A stretch of DNA of 64,000 nt, from contig CM028325.1 of NCBI GenBank assembly GCA_016647705.1, positions 25,195,566 to 25,259,565 on the forward strand, written 5' to 3'. The stretch's first letter is position 1. Each line of letters starts with the position of its first letter. The notes under the pieces are model-generated. The model searched no databases, had not been told where the DNA came from, and saw only the letters and a program-made list of their open reading frames with translations. This document shows positions 48,001 through 59,014 of this stretch, in pieces. A program made the position numbers and the translations under genes. This DNA comes from Eucommia ulmoides (taxonomy: Eukaryota; Streptophyta; Magnoliopsida; Garryales; Eucommiaceae).

Positions 48001-50649
48001 ATTTAATGTAATTATTTTCAGTAACATGGTCATGACTGATATTAGACTCTTTCCCAGGGTAAAAAATCGTTCGTCCTTAAAATCTAGGGGTAGTGTTAAA
48101 TAAATTTTTACGAAGTTTCAATGGTCTTAATCAAGTCCCTAAACTTTGAACATTGTATTACGGATTTACCCTTGTTTGAGTCTATTATCATCATCTTATT
48201 TGTGTTCCTTACTAAATTTACCAACCATACTAAATTTACCAACCAAACATATTTATATACGTGTCTCAACGAAAAAAAATTGTTGTGATTTGGAGTAATT
48301 GTTTTATTGGTGAAACATGGGAATGAAGGAGAGGGGGCTGGATATAGAGAGTATATAGAGGGTTAAATTGGAATAAAAGGCCTTTCTGATACAATGTTTA
48401 AAGTTAAGGAACTTAATTGAAAAACCTAAAGTTCATGGATCAATTTGACATAACTCCCAAACTTTAAGCGCCTATTTTAATTTTTTTGAAATTAAATTTA
48501 AAAAAAAAAAAAACTATATTTTCTGCCCATTTTCTCCCCAATTTCGTTGTATAACGATTGCTCCCTCCGTCCTAGGCATTTGGATTCTGTTTGCCAAGTT
48601 TACAAGAAAGATCTGGTGGATAGTCAGGGGACTATATCTGAACCCGTCATCCATAAAGAAAAGAAAAAGGTGCATTTTTATAGTTGAAATTAAATTGTTT
48701 CTGAACTTTCAAATATGATATTAAATCATCATGTCCTTGATCTTGTTCATAGGGTATATTCAGTTCTATAATGAAAGGAAGTAAAGCAAAGCCTGACCCC
48801 GAACCAGAACCTGAGAATGTAAAAGACACTGCCGAAGAACTTGCAGCAACTTTTTCAGTCACCAACTTCCCATTGGAGACACAGGATAGAGACAACATGA
48901 CAGCTGAGGAAGATGAAATAGAACTGAATATAGGTACCTTTGCTCATTTTTCCCTTTTTAATTTATTGAATTTTTCACCTAGTTTACATTTTTTTTTTTA
49001 AATTTATTATTAGATGACCTCTTGATTATTAACTAATTATTTGTTTATATTTTGATTTTTGAAGATGATATTGACCTCGATGATCTAGAGAAACCAAAGA
49101 GAAACCCAATGATGGCTGCACTAAATAAACAAAAGTTGACAAGTACATTTCAGGCATTTAAAGGTTAGTTTATTGTTTCCTAATTTTTTTGCTGTGATTT
49201 TTTTCATGATCCTTTTTCTTTTTTCTCATGTCGCTCGAATTTATCTGGCACTAGTAATTGGCATGAATTCTTGTCCGTGTTGAATCATCTAGGTATGGTT
49301 TGGTTAGGTGGCATTTGTTTTGCGTGTCTGTTCAGATTTTTTGTTTTTGTTCTCATAAAATTTGGAGCAGAAATAAAGCTATGGGAATAAAAATGTTTGT
49401 TCCTGTTCTGGTCCTAAAAATTTGTTCAAAAATTTTGGGAACAGAATGTAAATAAATCTTCTTGTTTCCAAATTTTTGTTTTTGTTCAAGTTTTATGGGA
49501 ACCGAAAAAAGGAAAAAAAAAGAAACACGAAATGAACATTACCTTTCTGTATCTTTTTTCTTTTTCTGTGCCAAATGACACCTTAGATACCTGAAATTGA
49601 TATATGTTTTCACAGGTAAGTTGAAACATTCAAAGATCAAAAATGAAAAGTCTCCGGTTAAGGAGGAGACTCAAGATGAGAAGGCCGGTGCAGTAAACCA
49701 AATCAAGAAAAAATATGGATACAGTTTGGCTGGCGTAAGTCTACATTTCATTCTTAATAAGATTTACCCTAGATTTTATTTAAGTTTTTTGGACATATAA
49801 CCTTATGCTTTCCGCCCATAATGTGGTTTCACATCTTCTAGATTCTAGATCTCTTTATGCAAACATACTCAAAAATGTCTTGAACCCTAGAACTGAAATT
49901 TCTATATTTGGGTTTTTTTTCTTTTCTTTTTCATCTCTTGGTACAGGAAACAAGTGTTGCAAAAATGACAGCAAGCAAGCTGACTGAAAATCTGAAGAAA
50001 TTACAGGTATCCTTAAATTATTTCATTTTGGAACATCCTATGCCAATCATTATATGTTGGGTTGTGGAAGGGGCTGGTGGTCATGTGGTGACAAGTGTGA
50101 GGGAAAATTCCACCTCATGAGTTAGTTGTTGGGGTTGAGGGTGGCTTAAGACCACCCTATACTGGTGTCAGAACTCAAGTTACAACTCCTCTTAGCTCAA
50201 TAACCACAAAGGAAGAGACTGATCGAGAGTTAACCGACCAAAGACTCGATGTGTGAGGGGGAGATTGTTGGATTTATCCCACATCGAATGTGAAAGAAGT
50301 TTGTGGCCAGGTTATAAATTTGAGAGAAAGACTCACCTCACGGGTGAACTTTTGGGGTTGAAAGAGGTCCAGGACCAACCTACTTTTAGACCAAATTCAG
50401 ATCTTTTAAAATTCAAACATAAATGTGGGGTCTGTTTGATTTGCAACTGCAAAACACTTTTTTTTAAAACAGTTTTTGGTAAACACTTTTTCGTCTTCCA
50501 TTTTTGTTCCTCCGGAGTTCTTTTTGATCGGTTTGGATTGACAGGGCATCAACTTGAAAACTTCAGAGATGCAAGATTCGGCTCAATCATTTTCTTCGAT
50601 GGCTAAGGAGGTGTTGCGTTACGCTGAACACGACAAAAAAGCTTCATGA
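36055..50649 (+). CDS. Tomosyn / lethal(2)giant larvae / Sro7-type WD40 protein, 24 coding exons
   Basis: Exons: 36055-36096, 39056-39186, 39833-39917, 40055-40108, 40247-40338, 40432-40535, 41941-42016, 42199-42601, 43510-43833, 43925-44128, 44591-44686, 44789-44852, 45190-45317, 45424-45670, 45886-46013, 46804-46925, 47649-47769, 47864-47922, 48576-48669, 48753-48933, 49065-49163, 49616-49734, 49947-50006, 50545-50649. All phases join without a stop, giving 1,045 residues, a usual length for the plant family. The start MFVKNLVEKA is the typical family N-terminus; an in-frame ATG at 35,836 probably precedes the transcript. WD-type strands (LAYDPIQKILAVST, VWDIER, ITGHSNGAINFWDV, LLVSGDQSG, FAVGSDKGN) indicate two propellers. 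A charged linker leads to a C-terminal R-SNARE-like helix (KYGYSLAGETSVAKM to AKEVLRYAE). The family binds t-SNAREs and controls vesicle fusion at the plasma membrane; the plant role is inferred. Introns 4 and 7 use GC donors. Confidence 0.92.
38165..38465 (+). mobile_element. TRIM retrotransposon in intron 1
   Basis: Two short LTRs starting TGTTGGGTTTATCC (38,165 and 38,347), the right one ending CCCTACA at 38,465. A primer site TGGTCTCCGAGCCCAG follows the left LTR (38,246), resembling the TGGTATCAGAGCC site for initiator tRNA-Met. GTGAGGGGGTG acts as polypurine tract. A perfect 5-bp duplication CTTCT (38,160-38,164; 38,466-38,470) bounds it. About 300 bp, non-coding, which is the definition of a terminal-repeat retrotransposon in miniature. 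The 5' LTR has an internal deletion compared with the 3' LTR. Confidence 0.85.
38659..38788. mobile_element. Tourist-like MITE (PIF/Harbinger) in intron 1
   Basis: Terminal inverted repeats GGGCATGTTTGG...CCAAACATGCCC, continuing imperfectly to about 22 bp, flanked by TTA on both sides (38,656-38,658; 38,789-38,791). 130 bp, non-coding. TIR sequence and TTA duplication are typical of Tourist MITEs. Confidence 0.88.
39421..39820. mobile_element. MITE (TTA target, GGCA-type TIR) in intron 2
   Basis: Left end GGCAACGATTGATATCG and right end CGTTACGAATGCC (inverted, imperfect), flanked by TTA at 39,418-39,420 and 39,821-39,823. Related interiors occur at 40,960-41,300 (intron 6) and 44,197-44,547 (intron 10): a GATCGATGG / GAGATCAATGG word, a TTAAGAGA(T/C) word and runs of AAAAGTACTT. 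Confidence 0.65.
40109..40246 (+). other. Intron 4 with GC-AG borders
   Basis: The exon ends ATTGAG at 40,108 and the intron begins GCATGT, ending TGTAG at 40,246. The only nearby GT (GTAATT, 40,113) would shift the frame and destroy the VWDIER strand, so a GC donor is the consistent reading. Confidence 0.75.
40960..41300. mobile_element. MITE in intron 6
   Basis: Left terminus GGCACCGTTTGGTAAC after TTA (40,957-40,959), right terminus degraded (AACAAACCATTATT at about 41,290). Interior related to the MITEs in introns 2 and 10. Confidence 0.5.
42017..42198 (+). other. Intron 7 with GC-AG borders
   Basis: The donor reads AG|GCAAGT, the consensus for GC-AG introns, and the acceptor GGGTGCAG. 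The in-exon GTAAGA six bases earlier would put a stop in the next exon, so the GC donor is preferred. It joins ESK-R to VLIIYRDG, a continuous propeller strand. Confidence 0.8.
42631..43370. repeat. TIR-like repeat in intron 8
   Basis: Left ACCTGTTTGGTTTTGTTTTC and right-side AAAACAAAACCAAACAACT suggest an old MITE of about 0.74 kb. Boundaries and target duplication are unclear. Otherwise AT-rich intron. Confidence 0.35.
44197..44547. mobile_element. MITE in intron 10
   Basis: Ends GGCACTGTTTGATAAC and GTTATAAATGTTGCC form imperfect inverted repeats. Interior related to the intron 2 and intron 6 MITEs. Non-coding; the two overlapping open frames at 44,221-44,506 are shadows. Confidence 0.6.
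49307..49582. mobile_element. MITE with TTA duplication in intron 21
   Basis: Left GGTGGCATTTG and right CAAATGACACC form inverted ends flanked by TTA (49,304-49,306; 49,583-49,585). 276 bp, non-coding. A related fragment with TTCTGTTC/GAACAGAAA words is in intron 12 at about 44,870-45,000. Confidence 0.65.
50055..50383 (+). mobile_element. TRIM retrotransposon in intron 23
   Basis: Same family as in intron 1. 5' LTR 50,055 to about 50,162 starting TGTTGGG; primer site TGGTGTCAGAACTC at 50,163 (initiator tRNA-Met type); polypurine GTGTGAGGGGGAGAT at 50,251-50,265; 3' LTR from TGTTGGATTTATCCC at 50,266 to about 50,383. No clear target duplication. It lies between the two exons encoding the R-SNARE-like helix. 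Confidence 0.8.
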
Positions 50650-50869
50650 TCCCACATATCAATGTAATATGACAACATTTGGTTGTGTTTTTCTCCTCCC
50701 TACCCCCCTTTTTGGCTCATTTTCTTGCTTTCATTTTTTTCATCATTCTTTGGGGTTTTTTTTTTTCCTAGTAATTTCTGATAATATCATCTTGCTGAAA
50801 AGCAAAGACCACACTTAGTTGTCCTTGGTGATCTTACTTGTAAATTCATTATGTTTGTAAAAAAAAAAA
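50650..50869 (+). other. 3' untranslated region of the tomosyn-like gene
   Basis: Sequence after the TGA at 50,647-50,649, T-rich, without a perfect AATAAA. Near-matches such as AATAATTTATTT lie at about 50,946. The exact poly-A site cannot be read from DNA alone. Confidence 0.4.
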
Positions 50870-51420
50870 AATTATGTTTGTACATGAAAAATATGGCTAC
50901 AGTTTTTGGGTTGTCTTTTATTTTTGAAGTTTTATCTTATTTATAAATAATTTATTTTTTACTCTTTATTGTTATTTTATTTAACATTAATTATGATATG
51001 AAATACAAATTCAATATTAGTTAATATCAACTCAATAGAACAATCTGGTTTATTTTAATTAAAAGACTGGAAAATGAAGAGAGAAAACAAAGTTCACAAA
51101 ATATTAGAAGTGACTTATTTAAATTTACTAATTTCATGATTTTATTTTTTGGTATTTTATTCAAAATTTGAGGTGGCATTTGATGAATGTTTTTTCTCTC
51201 CAAAAACTTGAAACAATTATAATCATGTATTGTTCTCATAATTTTTTTTACTTCTAACTTGTAAACAATTATAAGAAAAAGTTTTTGATTAGGCTTTATT
51301 GTTCTAAATTTTGTGAGCAAAAGAAAAAGAGTGAAATAAGAATGTTGATCAAAAGCCTCCTACCCTAGTAATAGTCCAAATTTTACCCTTGGAAAGAGGA
51401 TCAAGAGACACTAATAATTA
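50870..51420. repeat. Segmental duplication D1 (3' flank of tomosyn-like gene)
   Basis: Collinear with D2 (54,540-55,547). Shared blocks: TTTTTGGGTTGTCTTTTATT, GAAGTTTTATCTTATTTATA, CAAATTCAATATTAGTTAAT, GGAAAATGAAGAG, GGTGGCATTTGAT and, at the end, GTGAAATAA-AATGTTGA and GGAAAGAG(G/A)ATCAAGAGA. Non-coding. Confidence 0.8.
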
Positions 51421-51443
51421 GAAAAATCCAAATTTGAAAGGTT

Positions 51444-52786
51444 ATTACTATATACACCTTTTGATATTTTTTAAAGTCCCACTAGTACCCCCTTGTATAT
51501 AAAAATCACCACGGAATCCCCCTGTCCAAATAAATAAATAAATAAAGATACAAAAACATTTTTACCCTCAATAAAAAATAATTAATTTTACTAGAAATCA
51601 ATTACTATTGTGTTATTAAAAAGTAGATATTAAATCTTTTCATATTTTTAAATGATTTAATTTTCGTTTTCTTATTCTTTTTTTCCTTCTTCATCTTCTA
51701 CTTCACCGCCCACCAGCCCATCAGCACTGACAGGATCTTCCACCTCCGACCACACCACTGTCGCCAACACCATCCTCCACTGCCAACCACACCTCAAATT
51801 TGTTCCTTACCCACCTTACCATCATTGTTTCCCAACTCGTCTTATCCCATCTGCACTCCCCACCGCAACAAATCCCATAACAAATTCATGCAAATCCAAA
51901 ACAATCAAAGCAAATCCGAAACCCTCCCCTTTGAATCCAACAAATCCCACCCTTAGAATGAGAAATAAAAAATCCAAAAGAAATCCCACCCTTTTAACAT
52001 ACGCAAATCCAACAAATTTAAAGCAAAATTGATAAATTGAAAGAAAACCCACCCTTTGAGAAAAAATGAAAAAAAAAAAAAAAAAAAAGCAACCAAACAA
52101 TCATAGAGTAAATCAAAGAAAACACACAAAAAGGGTTTGTTATGGCTAGGGAAAGAGAGGAGAGCTTCATCGGTGGCTGAGACAACGACAAACGACAAGG
52201 AATCGACCATGTGCATCTCTATCTCCATTGATCTCTGCCCGTGCCCATCAACAAACACCTTGATCGCTCATTCAAACTGGAAAGAGAGAACATAGGTCTG
52301 AGGTGTGGTTAGTGGTAAAGATGTCGTCGACGGTGGTGTGGTTGGCGATGGAACTTGGGAATCAAAAAGACAGAGGCGTATGACGGTGTTGACAAGGGAG
52401 ATGTGTGACGGTGTTGGCAATTGCGAGGTGTGTGACGGCGTTGGCGAGAGAGGGGAGATGGAGAGGGACAAAGAGAAAAATAGAAAAAATGAAAAAAAAA
52501 AAAATAAATAAAAGAAAAAAGATAAAAGAAAAGGGAAAAGAAATGATTAATTTTTTTTATTATTATGTAAGGGTATTTTGGTCTTTAAAAGTAGAGTTGG
52601 AGGTTAATAGAAAAGGTAAGTTGAGTGTCAAAAGGTAAAATAGACAATTAAAAAAAAAAAAAAAAAAAGTGGTTGGGGTATTTGTGTCTTCTAATATAAT
52701 ATTATTGGGAGTTTAAGAAGATTTTTTGTAGTTCAAGGGATTATTGTGGTTTTTTTGAGAATGATAGGGGGTGTAGATGGTAATTT
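51444..52786. mobile_element. 1.3-kb TIR element (Mutator-like or unclassified)
   Basis: Left end ACTATATACACC followed by TTTAAAGTCCCACTAGTACC; right end, as reverse complement, ACCATCTACACC followed by CTCAAAAAAACCACAATAATCC. The arms align imperfectly over about 100 bases. The interior (51,660-52,480) is GC-richer, with gene-like low-complexity sequence and overlapping open frames on both strands, but no motif I recognise. It may be a captured fragment. No clear target duplication. Confidence 0.45.
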
Positions 52787-52848
52787 TTCAATTTTAAATA
52801 TTCATAAAAACAATGTAATGTGCTATGAAGTCTATTAGTTGTCTTAGT

Positions 52849-53722
52849 TTGCCTTTAGGGGTAATTTAAAGAGGGATTTCACTTTGAAAAAAAAAAATCA
52901 CAATTTTTTTTTTTCTTTCTAAAATCCCTTATTTGATTACTACTAAAAGGGGTTGGTATAACTCGTTGAATTTGTAAAATGGAATCTTCGAAACATGCGT
53001 TATTTTCAAATACTTTTGAAAGAGGGATTTCACTTCTCCCATTAGATATAATTAGAATGGTATTATGAAAATTATATTATAAAAATAGGAATAAAATTAG
53101 TATTGATGTTATTAAAAAATATATAAAAATAGTATAATTAAAATGGCATGAGAATAATATAATTAAAATTTATACGATAAGTATAAAAATAATATAATTA
53201 AAATTTTATTGTATAAAAATATTATAATTAAAATGATATTACTAAAATTATATTATAAAAATAGGAATAAAATTAGTATCACTAAATTAGCATACTTAAA
53301 ATGATGTTATTAAAAAATATATAAAAATAGTATAATTAAAATGGCATGAGAATAATATAATTAAAATTTATAGGAGAAGTATAAAAATAATATAATTAAA
53401 AATTTATTGTATAAAAATATTATAATTAAAATGATATTACTAAAATTATATTATTAAAATAGGCATAAAATTTATATAATTAAAATTATATTATTATTTT
53501 TTCCAGTGTTTTATTATTAAAATTTAATGGATTTTCAAAATCTACGTACAAATATTTGTCTATCCAGATATGGAAATTATGAATTTACACAATCAAATTA
53601 TTCATTTAAAATAGTTAATCCATACAATGAATTTGTAAATGATAAAATTTTAAAATTCAAAATTGTGAAATTTCATCATTTACAAATTCCAAGAATTTAT
53701 CAAAACTCTTGCCCAAGCGCAA
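52849..53722. mobile_element. GCGTTTGG-ended element, copy B
   Basis: Left TTGCCTTTAGGGGTAATTT and right GCCCAAGCGCAA match the ends of the copy at 55,551-59,834 (left TTGCGTTTGGGTAAGATAAT, right ATCCAAATGCAA). The interior is extremely AT-rich and includes a 198-bp tandem duplication. No coding capacity. Confidence 0.55.
53065..53485. repeat. 198-bp tandem duplication
   Basis: The word GATGTTATTAAAAAATATAT begins at 53,105 and again at 53,303. The 198-bp units are almost identical, including AAATGGCATGAGAATAATAT in both. AT-rich, non-coding. Confidence 0.85.
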
Positions 53723-54539
53723 CCTTAAAAGAAAAAAAAAAAAAAAAAAAAAAAGATAGCCCCTGCCCTACCAGTACCGCCACGTCGCCCCACCCCGCCT
53801 CCTTGCCCTGCTAGCGCACCTTTGCTTGTCTCATAGCCCTCTCAGCAACACCGTTTAACCGCATCTAATAACTGTCGTCCTGAATGTATTAGACAACGGT
53901 AGCTTTCTCGTTTTCGGTATTTTTTTATTTTTGCATTTTTACCTAAAAAAAAACAATAAATCATATTATTACTTATTAAAAATTGATTAAAAAATAACAA
54001 AATTATAGATTTAGAGTGAAAATTTGGTATAGATTTGAAAACGATCAATGCTTCTAATAGGATATAGTTTTTGAGTGTTTGTTGATACACACACATATAT
54101 ATATATAAGCAGAGAATTTTTTGTGGGGACGAAGGGGGATGGAGGGTTTTAGGGGTTGAGAGCAGTGGTTGAAGGGTGTGGGACTGAGGCTCGGGGTTTG
54201 GAGGGTGGAGATTTGGGTTAAGGAAATGTAGAGATCTAGAGTTTCACCGGTGGAGGAAGGGGGCTACGGTGGTGGATATCTGAACACTCGGGGTGGTGAT
54301 GGAGAGTTTTTCATGAAGAGAGAGAGAGATTCATCTTCGGTGGCTACTAGCGGTGTTCTCTGACAAATGGAGGGTCGGAGGAATCTGGAAAAAGAAAGGG
54401 TAAAAGAGTAAAAAACAAGGAGAAAAATGGATTAAGTTAAATTGTTTTAAGTTTCTAAATATATATTTGGTGGTATATTTAGCAGAAAAATTTTATGGAA
54501 TCCCAATCAAAACAAAACATAATTCCACCCCGCCAAAAA
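53723..54539. other. Gene-free stretch
   Basis: A run of about 21 A (53,734-53,754), then a short GC-rich segment (53,760-53,880), then 54,120-54,420 rich in GGTGG/GGAGG words. Nothing protein-like or RNA-like is supported. Confidence 0.5.
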
Positions 54540-55547
54540 AGAAAATTGTGTTTGTACACGAAAACATATGATTACATTTTTTGGGTTGTCTTTTATTTTT
54601 GAAGTTTTATCTTATTTATAAATAATTTATTCTCAAGATGGTTTAGTATAAAAAACTCATTGAACCACCAATAAAAAAATGTGATTTAGTTCAAGTGCAA
54701 GGGCTATTAGAGGGAAAGGTAGATCTTAGAAGACGTTAGACAAAACTATTATAATTGATTTAATGACATTAAACCTAGCTAAGGGGATGACTTATGATCG
54801 ATCACTATAGTGTAAACGGATTCATGTAGCCAATCCTACTTAAGTGGGATAAAGACTTAATTGTTGTTGTATTGTTATTTTATTTAACATTAATTATTAT
54901 ATGTGATACAAATTCAATATTAGTTAATATCAATTCAATAAAGTAATCTGGTTGATTCTAATTAAAAGATTAGAAGAGTAATCTGGTTGATTCTAATTAA
55001 AAAACTGGAAAATGAAGAGAGGAAACAAAGTTAACAAAATATTATAAATGACTTATTTAAATTTATTAATTTTCATCATTTTATTTTTTGGTATTTGAAT
55101 CAAAATTTGTGGTGGCATTTGATTTATGTTTTTATGAAACAGTTCTAATCATGTTTCCTTCTTATAAATTTTTTATGTTTTTGCAGTTTATGCATCTGAG
55201 GTTACAAAAAAATTTCATTTTAGTCTCTATACTTTCAATTTGAACACATTAAACTCTGAAATGTCCAAATCATATCAATTCAATTCTAATCGATAATTCC
55301 GTCGAATTTAAAAGCACATGGGCTAAAGTAAGATTTCTCTAAACTTCAGTGGTGCAAATTGTAAAAAAGATCTAAATTTTTTACTTCTAACTTGTAAACT
55401 AATATTAGAAAAAGTTTTTTCTTTATGCTTTCTTGTTCTAAAATTTGTGAGCAAAGGAAAGGAGTGAAATAACAATGTTGACCAAACGCCTCCTATCCTA
55501 ATAATAGACCAAAATTTACCCCTGGAAAGAGAATCAAGAGAAAGACT
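54540..55547. repeat. Segmental duplication D2
   Basis: Second copy of the sequence at 50,870-51,420, longer because of an insertion with partial internal duplication (AGTAATCTGGTTGATTCTAA at 54,940 and 54,976) and a block at 54,630-54,870 absent from D1. It ends at the left terminus of the GCGTTTGG-ended element copy A. Confidence 0.75.
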
Positions 55548-56074
55548 AAATTGCGTTTGGGTAAGATAATTTAAAAAGGGATTTCATTTGAAAAAAGAAT
55601 TTTAAAATTTTCTTTCTTAAAATTTTTTATTTGGATAATACTAAAAAGAATTTATAAGATCCAATAAATTTGTAAAATGGAATTTCAAAGAGAAAAAAGA
55701 CATTTTTAAATTCATTCGGAATCGGTCTTATTTCAAAATTCCTCCAATGGGAGATTTCACTTCTCCTGATAAGTTGAATTAAAAATGATATTACTAAATT
55801 TACATTATTGAAATTATATTATTAAAATGTGTATGAAGATAGTATAATTAAAATAAGTATAAAAATAATATAAAAAGTCTATAATGAATATACAATAGGT
55901 ATAAAAATAATATGATCAAAATGATATTATTAAGGGGTTTTTTTATTTTTTAGACCAAATTTCATATTATCTCTCCTCAACAAACCATTATGAAAATGAG
56001 GCTATTATTTAAACCTCTAACAAAACGTAATTATTTTTTTAACCCTTTCATGAATATGAATGGATATGTTTACC

Positions 56075-56703
56075 TAGGGCTAGCAAAACAGGTATTTACA
56101 CGATGACACGGCACGAGACCGACACGAAATTATCAGGTCTAGGTTTTGCTTATCAGGTATCGGGTCGTTATCATGTCAGACCCGATAACCTGATAAGAAA
56201 TAGTGCAAGTTATCAGGTTAACCTGATAACCCAATAGGTTACACGATAAGAATTTCGTGTATTCAAGTTATACGATAACTTGAGATCTAATAGGTTACCC
56301 GTTAATTTAATAAATTATTTTTACATCTCTAAATTATCAAATATTATAATTTAGTACTTAATATATATATTCACATTTCCCTAACTCTACTCATTTAGTC
56401 AACTTAACAGGTTAACAGGTCATTAACGTGTAATGGGTTAACGTGTAATAGGTAGGTTAATGTGTAATGGAAACCTATCAGGTCTTATCGTGTCGTGTTT
56501 ACCTGATAGGTTTCGTGTCATCGTGTGACACGAAAAATTATCGTGTCGTGTCGTGTCGACACAATAATTTTCGTGTCGTGTTCGTGTTTGGGTAGTCTGA
56601 CACGATATGTTTATCGTTTCGTGTTCGTATTTGGGTCTTATCGTGTTTCGTGTTATCGTGTAATGACCTGTTATACGACATGTTACCTGTTTTGTCAGCC
56701 CTA
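56075..56703 (-). mobile_element. Non-autonomous hAT-like element, copy 2
   Basis: Ends TAGGGCTAGCAAAAC and TTGTCAGCCCTA, flanked by GTTTACC (56,068-56,074 and 56,704-56,710; seven exact bases, eighth differs). 629 bp. The same family as 14,504-15,093 but in opposite orientation: shared words ATTTACACGATGACACG, CGGGTC, TCTTATCGTGT. The minus-strand frame at 56,438-56,812 is a Thr/Arg-rich product of the ACACGA repeats, not a gene. Confidence 0.82.
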
Positions 56704-59014
56704 GTTTACCCCTTATATACAGGGGTAAGGAAAACCCTAATTCCCCATTCATTTTGAGGAATTCGATCCCTATTAAGCCGACGTCCTCTATCTCTCTTCC
56801 GTGTTCGTCCAACGACGACGCATTGCCACCGTTGGTTTCCTTCAGGTTTGGCTACCGTGCTCGTCAACTTCATCATTCTCTTCCTTTCTCGTCGACACCG
56901 CCGATTTTGACAAACGACGCCACTAATTTTGACAAACATCACCACCGATTTTGCCGACGATATCACCAAACGTCTAGACAATTCAAAGAGAGGTGAAATT
57001 TCTCAGTTGTGATGTTAATGCGATTTCTGATTGTTGGGGGAATTTGGAGGTTTCTGTTCATTGTGATTTATTTTTTTGATTGATTTTCTCCTTGAATCAA
57101 TGGGGTTGGGTGAATATATCGTTGCGGTTCATTGAACATTCAAACCGATTGTCTCGGCGTGGGATATAGAATGTTCATACCAATTGTGTGTTTATTGATT
57201 TGTGTTTCCGTTTTAGTGTTTTTATGAATGTTTACATGTATTGGTGGAAAAAATGTCTACACCAATCGTTTTTCATTGATCTTATTCAGGTTTTTTATTT
57301 TAGTGAATGTTCATACAAAGTGTTTTATTAGGTTTGGTTTGGTGAATGTTTTATACGAAGTGTGTTTTCAATGTACTGGGGGGTGGTTTTTAGTGAATGT
57401 TCGTATAGGGGCTAGATTTGTTTTGATTTTTCATTTGTGAATATCCTATTTTGTTTGATTTTGTTCATATCGATTTTTTCAGATTGTTTTTTTTTTTTGG
57501 GAGTTTTGGTTTGATTTTTATTTGTGAATATTTTCTCCAAACCTTTCAGGTTTTGAATGTTCATACAAAATGTATTTTTCATTTGATTTTTTGTGTATCA
57601 GGTTTGGTGAATATCCATAAAAAACTGAACGTATTTTTGCAATGACCGGTTTGACATTGATATAAACATTCACTATTTTTCACTTCTTGTCCAAAAAATT
57701 CGAAAATTATCTCATTAGGAAGAGGATTTTGTGAATATTAATTTGATATTTTTTATTCACTTCTTAAGCTTAGAATTCGATCATAGCAGTCTTTTCTTTG
57801 TGATTGGGTTTGATGTTTTTGAAAATTGTACTTTTTCCATAAATAATGACCGTGCATAGAACTCAATAGCAGTGATTTATAAATACAACATCAATAGGGG
57901 GAAAAATGTTAGGTATTATTTTCTAAGGTCTAAAAAATTTATTCAACTAGTTGAAGAGTTCATTTTACAAGTTGTACATCTCTTAGGGTCCATATAATAA
58001 AAATCCTTATTATTAATTAAAAAATAAATAAGAATAATATTACTAAAATTATATTATTAAAATAGATATAAAAATTATAATATTAAATTACTAAAATAAA
58101 AATTGTTGAAAATTTATTATATAGTCCTTAAGAGATATATCAATCGAAAAATAGACCCCCCAACTATTATAATAAAGTTTTTAGTCCTAAATTTTTTTTA
58201 GAAAATAATCATCTGTTCTTTGACCATCTTTTTTTCATTATTTACGTACAATGTCATTTTGTTTAAAAAATCAAGACGTGAACATTTACATTTTTATTCT
58301 TACTATTTTTAAATATTTAAACTTTAATTTTTTTGTTGTGAATGTTCATTGTTGTTTAAATGAACAAATCAATAAAACAGAATCCCGGTATGAATCTTCA
58401 CCAAAACCACCTAAAATACAAAAAAATGAAGAAAAAAACTAAGATCAACGAAAAATAAATCGGTGTAAACATTTCGACAAACCACATGAACGTTCACCTA
58501 AAACACTACAAATAACAAATCAAGATATCGAAAACCCCTTAAGATCAACAAAAATAAAATTGGCATGAACATCCACCAATCACAAATGACACATTCACCC
58601 CGAAAATTAAATCAAAACAACTCTGAAACTCGTGTGAACATTTACAACAACAAATCAAGAATTTTTTTAATAAACCTAATATCAATGAAAAAAACATTGA
58701 CGTGAATAAACAAAAAACTCTACAAAAATCAACAAAATCAAAAAAGAGTGCGACCATTGAAAGAAACAACAACTAAAGATCAACGAAAAAAACACAAGTG
58801 CGAACATTCACTAGATCGCAAATAAACATCCACCAAATCACACACTGAGAATAAACATTCAGACCTAGGAATAACATGAACATTCAGACAGGATAGAGAG
58901 ACCAAAATGTTCATACCTTGTTAAACATTCTAGACCTAGAATTTTTCAGATCTGAGAGAGAGAGAGATGCAACTAAGATGAAGGCCATTGTTCACCATAA
59001 TCATCGTCGTATTT

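Noticed and set aside
52305-52638. Possible captured gene inside the 1.3-kb TIR element
   Set aside because: Frames on both strands overlap and consist of simple Val/Gly/Arg/Lys-rich sequence; no recognisable exon or domain.
56438-56812. 124-codon minus-strand frame
   Set aside because: Most of it is a translation of the TCGTGT/ACACGA subterminal repeats of the hAT-like element.
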